64,000 bases of DNA from Hyphomicrobiaceae bacterium (GTDB lineage: Bacteria > Pseudomonadota > Alphaproteobacteria > Rhizobiales > Xanthobacteraceae): the NCBI GenBank assembly GCA_947472885.1, contig CANJBX010000016.1, positions 1-64,000 on the forward strand. Direction: 5' to 3'. The position numbers and the translations under genes were made by a program. Shown here piece by piece: positions 15,543-25,367 of this stretch (its first letter is position 1; each line of letters begins with the position of its first letter). The notes below the pieces were generated by a model, which saw only the letters and a program-made list of their open reading frames with translations, had not been told where the DNA came from and searched no databases.

Positions 15543-16385
15543 CTATCGTGTCGGCGCGGCCGTGGCGTGCTGGACGGCTGGCGCAAGCGGCGACACAGTA
15601 GCCGACGTGATTGCGCGCGGCGCGGGCCGGGTCGCGGCTTCGGCGATGGCGCCGCCGAGCAGCTTCGCCCAGCAGTCATAGCCCCAGTCGTTCATGTGCA
15701 GCCCGTCGGACGTCACGAACGTCTCGAACGGCAGGTCACGTTCCTTGTGCCAGAACCGCATGATCGAGAAGCGGCGGAACAAGGCAACGCCGGTTTCCTT
15801 CGCCGTTGTCTCGATGAGATTGATCATGCCTTCGGCGTTGTGCTTGGCGAGAATCTTCGGCGCGAACTGCGGATCGATCAGAATCACGTCGATGCCTGCG
15901 GCTTTCAGAATCTTGATGCCTTCGCGCATCGTGTCGCCAGCCGGTCCGAGCGGATGGTCGCGCAGCACGGAGTTGGCGCCGACCTGCCATAATACGAGGT
16001 CCGGCTTGGCGTCGATCACGTCCTGCTGGAAGCGCGCCAGCATGTCGTTGCCGACTTCGCCGTTGATGCCACGGTTAAGCACGGTGATTTTTTCGTCGGG
16101 GAAGCGCAGCCGGAGTTCGGCTTCGAGACGCGCCGGGTAGGATGCAGCCGGGCTGCTCGCGCCCGCGCCGGCCGTCGATGATGAACCAATGGCGACGATG
16201 GTCAGCGGCTGGTGCGCGCGCAGATGTTCGGCGGTGCGCACAAGCGCGCGTTCAAGTTTCGATTGCGTCGAAGGTCCTGTGCACGGCGCCTTTTCGTCCG
16301 ACGCGCGCGCGCTGGAAGATGCGATGCACAGCATCGCTGCAGCGGCGAAGCTGATGCCCGCCAATGTGCATGAGAGTTTTCGCAT
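15543..16385 (-). CDS. SGNH-hydrolase family secreted protein with catalytic residues present
   Basis: This 280-residue secreted protein has a signal peptide ending near residue 29 (SSARASD). SGNH blocks are visible: serine in IVAIGSSSTAGAG (GSSS in place of GDSx), glycine in NRGINGEVGND, asparagine in LWQVGANSVLRD, and Asp-x-x-His in TSDGLHMNDWG. It should therefore be an active esterase or acyltransferase in the periplasm. A low-complexity Ala/Thr/Pro tail follows residue 255. It lies 5 bases after a second, degenerate SGNH protein and the OpgC gene on the minus strand. The context suggests trimming or transfer of acyl groups on glucans or other surface glycans. Confidence 0.85.
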   Translation of the reverse strand: MRKLSCTLAGISFAAAAMLCIASSSARASDEKAPCTGPSTQSKLERALVRTAEHLRAHQPLTIVAIGSSSTAGAGASSPAASYPARLEAELRLRFPDEKITVLNRGINGEVGNDMLARFQQDVIDAKPDLVLWQVGANSVLRDHPLGPAGDTMREGIKILKAAGIDVILIDPQFAPKILAKHNAEGMINLIETTAKETGVALFRRFSIMRFWHKERDLPFETFVTSDGLHMNDWGYDCWAKLLGGAIAEAATRPAPRAITSATVSPLAPAVQHATAAPTR

Positions 16386-16390
16386 CGCCG

Positions 16391-17149
16391 CTATTTGATA
16401 CCGTTCTCCGACGATGCGGGAAGCTTTGCAGCTTCCAGGATCAGATCACCGAGAAGATGGCCTATACAGTCGTGGACCCGGTTGGCTGTATCCATCTCCT
16501 TCGTGACTTCATTAAGATCGAACGTCCCAAGTTCGCCCCAACGTCGCATGATGGCAAGACGGTCGAACAAAAGAATTTCATGCTGCAGCGCAATAATTCG
16601 TATCGCATCTGCGTAAGGAGGCATCGCAATCATCAGCTCGGTTCGGGGGCTGTATTGCATGTTCATCAGGATGATACCGCTACGGGCTTCCTGCGCCGCC
16701 TCGATGCCGTCCTCGAGCGTGCTGCGGAAAGTATCCGGGTCTATCCCCCGCATCGCTTCGACGGTGCCGGTCTGCCAGATGACGATTGAGGGCTTCTCGA
16801 CCGCCATCAGCTTGCGCAATTCGGGCATGGACTCGCGGGCTGATTCGCGCGCCTTGACCCGTGCGACAACCTTCACCGCGACGCCCGGCAACTTGCTGAT
16901 GAGCATCTCTTCAAGCCGCGCCGGATAAGCCTTTTTCGCATCCGGCAGGGTGGACGAGGCGGAGCCGATCACGGCGATGGTGAGCTGCTTGTTCTTGATG
17001 GCGGTTGCGGCCTGCGACAGCTTGAAGTCGGCGCTGACAAGACTGGATGCGGTGGCGCAAGCGGGGTCGGTGTCCGCAGCCAAAGCGTTGCCCGCGCCTG
17101 CAAATGCGGCGGTCAGCGAAAGTAAAAGCGCTATGGAAATCGCTTTCAT
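16391..17149 (-). CDS. degenerate SGNH-like secreted protein
   Basis: The 252-residue protein has a signal peptide (cleavage near NALAAD) and the same overall layout as the downstream SGNH protein. Block I is kept as AVIGSASSTLPDAKKAYPARLEEML with the serine in place. The block III asparagine is missing (IWQTGTVEAMRG), and the Asp-x-x-His block is not recognisable (residues around FDLNEVTKEMD, then VHDCIGHLLG). It is probably a catalytically dead or altered partner. Its start overlaps the OpgC stop by 4 bases (17146-17149), so the three genes are co-translated. An assisting role in polysaccharide acylation is inference. Confidence 0.75.
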   Translation of the reverse strand: MKAISIALLLSLTAAFAGAGNALAADTDPACATASSLVSADFKLSQAATAIKNKQLTIAVIGSASSTLPDAKKAYPARLEEMLISKLPGVAVKVVARVKARESARESMPELRKLMAVEKPSIVIWQTGTVEAMRGIDPDTFRSTLEDGIEAAQEARSGIILMNMQYSPRTELMIAMPPYADAIRIIALQHEILLFDRLAIMRRWGELGTFDLNEVTKEMDTANRVHDCIGHLLGDLILEAAKLPASSENGIK

Positions 17150-18405
17150 GCCTCGCCTCCTGCGAGGTCCGCATCCCTCGGCGGACGCGATCCGGGACTT
17201 CTTCCTTCAACCTGTTTATACCACGCCATCAGGGCTGCCGAGGCAATCATAATCAGGATACCCAGCGCACTGAGGGCGATCTGTACTGCCACCCGTGACG
17301 ACACCTGCTGCAGCATGAAGTGTGCGGCAAACGCCAGAAACACGCCCAGACAGAAAATTTCCAGCGAATGCTGGCCGCAAATGATCGCCGGCTTGAACCA
17401 CGGGCTTTTCAGCGCCGGCCAGTTCTGCGGAATAAACCTGACCGTCACGACGGCCAGCGCGAGAAAGTGAGCAAACCGGAGAACATCGAGGTTGGTCTTG
17501 TCGATTGGATACATCCAGTCCGACAGGATACGCGGCACGAAAGAAGCGTAACGCGGGAAATACCACGTCATCACGATGCAAAGTGCGAACAGCAGATAGG
17601 TAAAGGCAAGCCCGACCGCAATGTTGGATCGCATCAGGCCGCCAAGTTTTTGTGCGCCGCCCAGCGCACACCAGGCGCCAAAGCCGAACAGCAATTGCCA
17701 GGCGAACGGGTTAAAAAGCCAGGTGCCTTCGGGATAAGACGGCAGGTTCCAGTTGAAGTGCCAGCTCACCGCATAGACGACCGCGGATGCCAGCAGCGCA
17801 AACGTCGGCGCGCGCAACAACAACCAGACGAACGGCGCAAAGCCTGCGAGCAGCATGATGTAAAGCGGCAGCACGTCCATATTGGCGGGCTTGAACTTCA
17901 AGAGCAGCGCCTGCACCAGCGTGACGTCTGGCTGCTTGAGAAAATCGAAGATGCCCATTTCTTCGTTGAACAGCGGGTTCTCGAAGCTCGCCGAGACGTA
18001 GGCGATTTCCGCCATGTAGATGACGAACAGAAAAATATGCGCGACATAAACCTGCCACGCGCGTTTGAGCATGCGCGCGCTGGCAACGACCGGCCCGCGC
18101 TCGCGCATTGCGCGGCCATAGACGAACGCCGCGGTATAGCCGGAAATGAAAACGAAGATTTCGGTAGCGTCGCTGAATCCGTAATTGCGGATCGTGATCC
18201 AGCTCACGATGTTCGAAGGGATGTGATCGAGAAAGATCAGCCACAGCGCGAGGCCGCGAAACAGGTCGAGGCGCAAGTCGCGTTCGGGTGACGGCGCCTT
18301 GACCGCGGGCCTTGCCGCCGCAGGCGGCAAGGCAGCGTTACCCGCCGGCATCGCGCCAGGCGCTGCCCGGTTGAAGGTTGAATCTGCCTTGGGGGGTATA
18401 TCCAC
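17146..18405 (-). CDS. opgC: OpgC-family membrane acyltransferase
   Basis: At 419 residues with about ten hydrophobic segments, this matches the OpgC protein family. These membrane acyltransferases succinylate osmoregulated periplasmic or cyclic glucans. The signature start is RDLRLDLFRGLALWLIFLDHIPSNIVSWITIRNYGFSDATEIFVFISGY, given here in part, with arginine and histidine in the first segments. A Pro/Ala-rich cytoplasmic N-terminus of about 40 residues precedes it. It is the first gene of a three-gene operon with two SGNH proteins, 4 bases overlapping. The substrate is inferred from the family. Other OpgC-like proteins acylate different glycans. Confidence 0.88.
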   Translation of the reverse strand: MDIPPKADSTFNRAAPGAMPAGNAALPPAAARPAVKAPSPERDLRLDLFRGLALWLIFLDHIPSNIVSWITIRNYGFSDATEIFVFISGYTAAFVYGRAMRERGPVVASARMLKRAWQVYVAHIFLFVIYMAEIAYVSASFENPLFNEEMGIFDFLKQPDVTLVQALLLKFKPANMDVLPLYIMLLAGFAPFVWLLLRAPTFALLASAVVYAVSWHFNWNLPSYPEGTWLFNPFAWQLLFGFGAWCALGGAQKLGGLMRSNIAVGLAFTYLLFALCIVMTWYFPRYASFVPRILSDWMYPIDKTNLDVLRFAHFLALAVVTVRFIPQNWPALKSPWFKPAIICGQHSLEIFCLGVFLAFAAHFMLQQVSSRVAVQIALSALGILIMIASAALMAWYKQVEGRSPGSRPPRDADLAGGEA

Positions 18406-18545
18406 CGTGTACCAATGCCTGTCATTCGTAGGTGGGAACCAAGCCGACAGGGAGTGCTTTCCGGGTTATTGTATCCCCGGTCAAGATGAGATTCACTGCC
18501 GTTCAACACGAAATCTGGAGCCGCTTGGCCCCTGAGGTTACGTCA

Positions 18546-18938
18546 ATGTATCAGACCGAAACCCGCAGAATTGCCGTCAGCGTGACCCCCAGGTTCATGC
18601 CGGAGCGGTCGTCGGTCGAGAAAAGCTATTTCTTCTGGAGCTACACGATCGAGATCACCAACCGGGGTGAGCAGACCGTGCAGCTCAAGACCCGGCACTG
18701 GAAGATCACCGATGCTTTCGGCCGGGTGCAGGAAGTGAAGGGCGCGGGCGTGGTCGGCGAGGAGCCGGTGCTGGAGCCGGGCGCTTCATACGAATATACC
18801 AGCGGCGTGCCATTGCCGACGCCGTCGGGCATCATGATGGGCAGCTATGGCATGGTGACGCCGGGCGGCGAGCGTTTCGACATCGACATTCCGCCGTTTT
18901 CGCTCGACGGCCCGGAAACGCGGCGGACGGTGAACTAG
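18546..18938 (+). CDS. apaG: ApaG protein
   Basis: This 130-residue protein has the fibronectin type III-like ApaG fold. The family pattern is clear: VSVTPRFMPERS, YFFWSYTIEITNRGEQTVQL, RHWKITDAFGRVQEVKGAGVVGE and the C-terminal SGVPLPTPSGIMMGSYGMV. ApaG has been linked to Co2+/Mg2+ tolerance in enterobacteria, and the fold is shared with some F-box proteins, but the molecular function is unresolved. ATG 18546 is chosen over upstream in-frame starts because the family begins here and TGAGG lies upstream. Its stop is 3 bases from the convergent hslO stop. Confidence 0.93.
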   Translation: MYQTETRRIAVSVTPRFMPERSSVEKSYFFWSYTIEITNRGEQTVQLKTRHWKITDAFGRVQEVKGAGVVGEEPVLEPGASYEYTSGVPLPTPSGIMMGSYGMVTPGGERFDIDIPPFSLDGPETRRTVN

Positions 18939-18941
18939 CGC

Positions 18942-19954
18942 TTATTCGCTGTTTTGCGCTTCGTCGCTGGCGCCGACTTCATCGGGCGCGAACTCATACT
19001 TCGAACTGCAGAACTCACACGTCACGGCGATCTTGCCGTTCTCGACCATGTGATCGCGGTCATCCTGCGAAAAACTTTTCAGCATGGCTTCGACGCTGTC
19101 GCGCGAGCAGGTGCATTTCGCCTCCACCTGCTGCGCTTCGAATACCCGCACGCCGGGTTCGTGGAACAGGCGATAGAGCAGGATTTCGCTCGACAGGTCC
19201 GGATCGATCAGTTCGATATCGGTCACGGTGTCCATGATCGCGCGGCCCTGCACCCAGGCGTCGTCTTCCTGAACTTCGTCCTGCTCCATGCCTTCCGGCG
19301 CATCGCCCGGATCGAGGTCGGTCTGGCGCATGCGCTCCTGCTGCTTCGGCAGGAACTGCAGCAGGATGCCGCCGGCACGCCAGCGATGGCGCGGACCGCC
19401 ATCACCCGCGATCAATTCTTCCGCTACGGCAAGCCGTACGCGCGTCGGGATCTGTTCGGAGCGCAGGAAATATTCGTGGGCGGCGTCCTCAAGCGTGCCG
19501 CCGTCGAGCGCGACAAGGCCCTGATAGCGGCTCATGTCCGGGCCCTGGTCGATGGTCATCGCGAGATGGCCCTTGCCGAGCATTTCGCCGGGCGCTGTCT
19601 TGCCAGCCTTGATGGCTTCCGCAACGCGCTCGGCATTGAAGCGTGCGCAGGCGCGCAGGCTGTTGGGTGCGATGAAATCCACCACCAGCATATCGACAGG
19701 ACCGTCGCTCTGGGTCTGCAAAATGAAGCGGCCATCGAACTTCAGCGACGAGCCGAGCATGACCGCAAGCACAGCGACTTCGCCCAGCAGCTTGGCGACC
19801 GGCAGCGGATAATCGTGTGCTGCGAGAATTTCATCGAGCGTGACGCTCAGGCGCACCACGCGGCCGCGCTGGTCGAGCGCCTCGACCGCAAACGGCAGAA
19901 TGGCGTCGTTCTCGGCGAGGGCGGATGGCAGGCGGGTTGGAATGTCGCCCGCGC

Positions 19955-19958
<4 letters not shown>
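18942..19958 (-). CDS. hslO: redox-regulated chaperone Hsp33
   Basis: A 338-residue Hsp33, the holding chaperone activated when oxidants release zinc from its C-terminal switch. The switch cysteines are in [14 protein letters not shown] (Cys-x-Cys) and [12 protein letters not shown] (Cys-x-x-Cys). The N-terminal substrate domain contains [31 protein letters not shown]. An acidic insert ([24 protein letters not shown]) lies near residue 225, as in alphaproteobacterial homologues. The ATG overlaps the argF stop by 4 bases, so hslO is translationally coupled to argD-argF, an arrangement often seen in this class. Confidence 0.94.
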
Positions 19959-20880
<922 letters not shown>

Positions 20881-20884
<4 letters not shown>

Positions 20885-22095
20885 TTCGTGGCTCCCTTCT
20901 GGTGCTGCTCCAGCGCTGCCGCCGCGCGGTCGATCCGCGCAATGGCTTCGCCGACATCCGCGTCGGAAATATTCAGCGGTGGCAAGAGCCGCACGACATT
21001 GTCGCCGGCTGCAACCACGAGCATCTTTTCCGCGCGCAGTGCATCGACCATCTCGCCGTTCGGCACATTCATGCGGATGCCGAGCAACAGGCCCTCGCCG
21101 CGGATTTCCGCGATGATGGACAGGTGGCTGTCCTTCAATTCCGCAAGGCGCTGCTTGAACAGCAAAGAGGTCTGCTTCACGCGCTCGAAGAAGCCGGGCT
21201 CAAGCACCACATCGAGTACGGCATTGCCGACGGCGGTCGCCAGCGGGTTGCCGCCGAAAGTGGAGCCGTGTGTGCCGGGCGTCATGCCCTTGCCGGCTTC
21301 GGCCGTGGTGAGGAACGCGCCGACCGGGAAGCCGCCGCCAAGACCCTTGGCAACCGCCATCACGTCCGGCGTCACGCCGGTCTGCTGATAGGCGAACAGT
21401 GCGCCGGTGCGGCCCATGCCTGACTGCACTTCGTCGAACAGCAACAGCAGGCCGTGCTGGTCGCACAGCGCGCGCAGTTCGCGCAGGAACGCATGCGGGA
21501 CCACGCGCACGCCGCCTTCGCCCATGATCGGTTCGATCAGGATGGCGCAGGTGTTGGGGCCGATGGCTTGCTTGGTGGCTTCAAGATCGCCGAACGCGAC
21601 CTGATCGAAGCCTTCGACCGGCGGGCCGAAGCCTTCGAGGTATTTCTTGTTGCCGCCGGCGGCGAGCGTCGCCAGCGTCCGGCCGTGGAACGCACCTTCA
21701 TAGGTGATGATGCGATACTTGTCGGGATGCCCGTTGACGGCGTGGTGCTTGCGCGCAGTCTTGATGGTGCCTTCAAGTGCTTCCGCGCCGGAATTGCAAA
21801 AGAATACGAGGTCGGCGAACGTCGCCGCGCACAGCCGGTCGGCCAGCACCTCGGCATTGGTGACGCGAAACAGGTTCGATGAGTGCCAGAGCTTGCCGGC
21901 CTGCTCGGTCAGCGCGGCAACGAGGCGCGGATGCGCGTGGCCCAGCACGTTGACGGCAACGCCGCCGGTAAAGTCCAGGTAGCGCTCCTCGGTGGTGGTC
22001 GTTACCCACGCGCCTTCGCCCCGCTCGAAGGCGAGGTCAACACGGGCGTAGGTCGGCATTACATGCGACGTCACGGTATTGCTCTTCAGGTTCAT
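20881..22095 (-). CDS. argD: acetylornithine aminotransferase
   Basis: This 404-residue class III PLP aminotransferase makes N-acetylornithine from the semialdehyde in arginine biosynthesis, and may also serve succinyldiaminopimelate in lysine synthesis. PLP-binding features are [36 protein letters not shown] and the lysine in [30 protein letters not shown] follows. The start [28 protein letters not shown] fits the family better than the upstream in-frame extension. It heads the argD-argF-hslO operon. Confidence 0.95.
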
Positions 22096-22475
22096 GAAAC
22101 GCGCGCGATCAGGGTGCAAAAACCGCGACCGGACGCTCAAAATGCAATGTGCCGCCTTTGCAGGCGGCACGTTTGGGCATTCTAGGACAGGTCTGTGACC
22201 TGTCAACTACAGGCCAGAGCGCCAAAAGAGCCACATTGCGTAGGTTATCTGCGGATAACGTTGTCGAACATGTGGACGTAGCGGTGCCGGACTCTTGCAC
22301 GCGAGTCACGACTTATTGTAGTTTTGCCAGCGTCAGGCACGAGATGTCGTGTTGAAGACAAAAACTCTGAGTTCGTAGGCGTCTAGCGTCACGACGGTCA
22401 GCTCCAATGCTGGCCGACGTTGGGAGATGGATTCCGAGATTTGAATGCGGCGGCGGTAATTAAGGGCAAAAATCG
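22096..22475. other. 380-base regulatory region between argD and gcrA
   Basis: This divergent spacer holds the promoters of argD (minus) and gcrA (plus). I see no gene. Three GANTC sites, the CcrM adenine methylation target, lie on the gcrA side: GACTC at 22290-22294, GAGTC at 22303-22307 and GATTC at 22430-22434. GGACAGGTCTGTGACCTGTC around 22184-22203 forms a short hairpin. It could be part of the argD promoter or an operator. Confidence 0.5.
22290..22307. promoter_or_regulatory. pair of GANTC (CcrM) methylation sites upstream of gcrA
   Basis: GACTC at 22290-22294 and GAGTC at 22303-22307 lie about 170-185 bases before the gcrA start, and a third site (GATTC) lies 42 bases before it. GcrA works with sigma-70 at promoters containing GANTC whose methylation changes through the cell cycle. 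Autoregulation of gcrA through these sites is plausible. The sites are seen; the role is inferred. Confidence 0.4.
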
Positions 22476-22970
22476 ATGTCTTGGACCGATGAGCGCGTCG
22501 AAACGCTGAAAAAGCTTTGGTCTGACGGGCTTTCTGCAAGCCAGATCGCCAATGAGCTTGGCAGCGTGACCCGCAATGCCGTGATCGGCAAGGTTCACCG
22601 CCTGGGCCTGTCTGGCCGGGCAAAGTCTCCATCATCCTCGGCACCGCGCCAGCGCAAGCCACGTACCCATTCGCACATGATGCGGGTGCGGCCGCAGATG
22701 CGGGGCAATACCGCGCTCGCCTACCAGCACGACCTTGAGGTCGAAGCCGAACCGGAGATGGTTGAGAACATCATCCCGATGGGGCAGCGCTGCACCTTGC
22801 TGGAACTCAGCGAAGACAAGTGCCGCTGGCCGATTGGCGATCCGGGTTCGACGGAATTCCTCTTCTGCGGCGGCAAGCCGGTCGAAAGCGCGCCGTATTG
22901 CAGCTTCCACTCGCGCGTAGCCTATCAGCCGGCCGTGGACCGGCGCCGCACCAACCGGCCGATACGCTAG
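22476..22970 (+). CDS. gcrA: GcrA cell-cycle regulator
   Basis: The 164-residue alphaproteobacterial cell-cycle transcription factor acts with sigma-70 at methylated GANTC promoters. The N-terminal helix-turn-helix is MSWTDERVETLKKLW...SASQIANELG with VTRNAVIGKVHRLGLSGR (residues 1-49). A basic, low-complexity linker follows. The C-terminal sigma-70-interacting domain is RCTLLELSEDKCRWPIGDPG with FLFCGGKP and PYCSFHSRVAY, with paired cysteines (about residues 109-155). It ends in a bidirectional terminator shared with phoB. The start is certain because the family begins MSWTDE. Confidence 0.95.
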   Translation: MSWTDERVETLKKLWSDGLSASQIANELGSVTRNAVIGKVHRLGLSGRAKSPSSSAPRQRKPRTHSHMMRVRPQMRGNTALAYQHDLEVEAEPEMVENIIPMGQRCTLLELSEDKCRWPIGDPGSTEFLFCGGKPVESAPYCSFHSRVAYQPAVDRRRTNRPIR

Positions 22971-23008
22971 TAGGATAGGCGCCAAGGCGCTTCAAAGTTT
23001 CAGAATAA

Positions 23009-23038
23009 AAAACGCCGGGCAATCAGCCCGGCGTTTTT
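23009..23038. terminator. bidirectional terminator between gcrA and phoB
   Basis: AAAACGCCGGGC (23009-23020) pairs with GCCCGGCGTTTT (23026-23037) around ATCA-type loop sequence. There is a T-run on the plus side and a T-run complement (AAAAAA) on the other, so it serves both converging genes. Confidence 0.85.
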
Positions 23039-23062
23039 GTTTGGTGTTGAGGTAACTGGCGC

Positions 23063-23764
23063 TTACGCGATCTTGCCGAAGCGGTCGTTGAAGGCATAAC
23101 CCGCGCCGCGCACGGTACGGATCGGGTCCGGCACGCGGCCGCGGTTGAGGCCCTTGCGCAGCCGGCCGACATGCACATCGACCGTGCGTTCGTCGATATA
23201 GATGTCGCGGCCCCACACGCCATTCAAAAGCTGTTCGCGGGTGAAGACGCGGCCGGGTGACTGCATCAGGAATTCCAGCAGGCGGAATTCGGTCGGGCCG
23301 AGCGCGACCTCGCGGCCGGAGCGCGACACGCGCTTCTTCTCGCGGTCGAGTTCGATGTCGCCGGCCGCCAGCACTTCGGCGACGTGTTCCGGTTTGGCGC
23401 GGCGCAGCAGCGCGCGAATGCGTGCCAGCAGTTCCGGCACCGAAAACGGCTTTACGATGTAATCGTCGGCGCCGGTGGCAAGCCCGCGCACGCGCTCGCC
23501 CTCCTCGCCGCGTGCGGTCAGCATGATGACCGGCAGCTTCTGGCTTTCAGGACGGGTACGCAGGCGGCGGATCAGTTCGATGCCTGAAAGGCCGGGCAGC
23601 ATCCAGTCGATGACTGCGAGATCCGGCGGCTGTTCCTTCAGGCGCAGATCGCCTTCGTCGCCGCGTGCAACGGTTTCAACCTCATAGCCTTCGGCTTCGA
23701 GGTTGTACCGCAGCAGCAGGGTCAACGGTTCTTCGTCTTCGATAATCAGGATGCGGGCCGACAT
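23063..23764 (-). CDS. phoB: phosphate response regulator PhoB
   Basis: A 233-residue OmpR/PhoB-type response regulator. The receiver domain has its acidic pocket at EDEE (residues 10-13), the phospho-acceptor Asp53 in AVIDWMLPG, and the lysine in IVKPFSVPELLARIRALLRR. The winged-helix DNA-binding domain spans about residues 130-228 (ALGPTEFRLLEFLMQSPGRVFTREQLLNGVWG, then RTVDVHVGRLRKGL). Phosphorylated by PhoR, it binds Pho boxes such as the one ahead of pstS. It is the last gene of pstSCAB-phoU-phoB, 21 bases after phoU. Confidence 0.96.
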   Translation of the reverse strand: MSARILIIEDEEPLTLLLRYNLEAEGYEVETVARGDEGDLRLKEQPPDLAVIDWMLPGLSGIELIRRLRTRPESQKLPVIMLTARGEEGERVRGLATGADDYIVKPFSVPELLARIRALLRRAKPEHVAEVLAAGDIELDREKKRVSRSGREVALGPTEFRLLEFLMQSPGRVFTREQLLNGVWGRDIYIDERTVDVHVGRLRKGLNRGRVPDPIRTVRGAGYAFNDRFGKIA

Positions 23765-23785
23765 GCGGCGCGATCTCCTTTGATG

Positions 23786-24493
23786 TTACTGGCGGAACGC
23801 AACGGTGGCTGTCGTATCGCCCTTCGGCCGCTCGTCCGCCAAAGGGCGGCCTTCGACCATGTAATAGACCGTCTCGGCGATATTGGTTGCATGGTCGCCC
23901 ATACGTTCGATGTTCTTGGCGCAGAACAACAGATGGGTGCACAGCGAGATGTTGCGCGGGTCTTCCATCATGTAGGTCAGCAGTTCGCGAAACAGGGAAT
24001 TGTTGACGGCGTCGATTTCCTCGTCGCCACGCCACACGCCCATTGCCTTGTTGACGTCGCGGCGCGCGTAGGCGTCCAGCACGTCCTTGATCTGGGTCAG
24101 CACCAGGTTGGCCATGTGTTCGACGCCGCGCATGACCTTCTGCAACTGGATGTCGCGGTCAATCACCGGGGTGCGCTTGGCGATGTTCTTGGCGAGATCG
24201 CCGATCCGCTCGAGGTCGTTGGCAACACGCAGCGCGCCGACAACGTCGCGAAGGTCAATCGCCATCGGCTGGCGTTTGGCAATGGTCAGGATGGCGCGTT
24301 CCTCGATCTCGCGCTGGAGCATGTCGATCTTAATGTCGAGTGCGACAACGCGAACGGCAAGCGCCTCGTCCTGGCGGCTCAAGGCGTCGATGGAATCGCC
24401 GATCTGCTTTTCGGCAAGTCCGCCCATCTCCGACACAAGCCGGGTGAGATCTTGCAGGTCAACATCGAAAGCTTTTGCGGTGTGGTCGGTCAT
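23786..24493 (-). CDS. phoU: phosphate signalling protein PhoU
   Basis: At 235 residues it has two three-helix bundles, each with the PhoU metal-binding pattern: DVVGALRVANDLERIGDLAKNIAKR and LLFCAKNIERMGDHATNIAETVYYMVEG. PhoU couples the Pst transporter to PhoR and is needed to keep the Pho regulon off when phosphate is plentiful. The start MTDHTAKAFDVDLQDLTRLVSEMGGLAE is chosen by homology. It sits 35 bases after pstB and 21 before phoB. Confidence 0.95.
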   Translation of the reverse strand: MTDHTAKAFDVDLQDLTRLVSEMGGLAEKQIGDSIDALSRQDEALAVRVVALDIKIDMLQREIEERAILTIAKRQPMAIDLRDVVGALRVANDLERIGDLAKNIAKRTPVIDRDIQLQKVMRGVEHMANLVLTQIKDVLDAYARRDVNKAMGVWRGDEEIDAVNNSLFRELLTYMMEDPRNISLCTHLLFCAKNIERMGDHATNIAETVYYMVEGRPLADERPKGDTTATVAFRQ

Positions 24494-24528
24494 AAGTGCG
24501 ATCCTTGCGCGATTCGGTACGTGCCGGC

Positions 24529-25365
24529 TCAGCCGAAGCGGCCGGTGATGTAATCCTGGGTCCGGCGATCGGACGGAGTGGTGAAAATCTTGTCGGTGCC
24601 GTCGAACTCGATCAGTTCGCCGAGATACATGAAGGCGGTGAAGTTCGAGACGCGGGCCGCCTGCTGCATGTTGTGGGTGACGATGGCGATTGTGTAGTCC
24701 GACTTGAGTTCGTCGATCAGCTCCTCGATCTTGGCGGTCGAGATCGGATCGAGCGCCGAGCACGGCTCGTCGAGCAGGATCACTTCCGGCTTCACGGCGA
24801 CGGTGCGGGCGATGCACAGGCGCTGCTGCTGACCGCCCGACAGGCCGAGGCCCGAGGTGTTCAGCTTGTCCTTCACTTCTTCCCACAGCGCGGCGCGGCG
24901 CAGCGAGGACTCGACGCGGCCGTCGAGTTCGGACTTTGACAGCGATTCATAAAGGCGGATGCCGAACGCGATGTTTTCATAGATCGTCATCGGGAATGGC
25001 GTCGGCTTCTGGAACACCATGCCGACGCGGGCGCGCAACAGGTTGATGTCAACACCGGGGGCCAGGATGTTCTTGCCGTCGAGCAGCACTTCACCGGCGG
25101 CACGCTGGTTCGGATAAAGATCGTAGATGCGGTTGAGGATGCGCAGCAAGGTGGACTTGCCGCAGCCCGACGGGCCGATGAAGGCAGTGACCATGCCTTC
25201 ATAGAGCGGCACGTTGATGTTCTTCAGCGCGCGGTTGGTGCCGTAAAAAAAGTTCAGTCCGCGGACCGAAACCTTTTCCTTTTTGCCAACTGCGGATTCT
25301 CCCACATGGCCAACGGTCATGTTCGGGATATGCGTAACGGGGTTTTCCATACTCTGGATGCTCAT
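24529..25365 (-). CDS. pstB: phosphate ABC transporter ATPase PstB
   Basis: The 278-residue ATPase powers high-affinity phosphate uptake. Walker A is GPSGCGKST, the Q-loop is VFQKPTPFP, the ABC signature is LSGGQQQR, Walker B is [13 protein letters not shown], and the H-loop is [12 protein letters not shown]. The N-terminal 35 residues before the core are a little longer than in E. coli. The ATG is at 25365, two bases after the pstA stop, with AAGGAAAT upstream. Confidence 0.96.
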   Translation of the reverse strand: MSIQSMENPVTHIPNMTVGHVGESAVGKKEKVSVRGLNFFYGTNRALKNINVPLYEGMVTAFIGPSGCGKSTLLRILNRIYDLYPNQRAAGEVLLDGKNILAPGVDINLLRARVGMVFQKPTPFPMTIYENIAFGIRLYESLSKSELDGRVESSLRRAALWEEVKDKLNTSGLGLSGGQQQRLCIARTVAVKPEVILLDEPCSALDPISTAKIEELIDELKSDYTIAIVTHNMQQAARVSNFTAFMYLGELIEFDGTDKIFTTPSDRRTQDYITGRFG

Positions 25366-25367
25366 GA

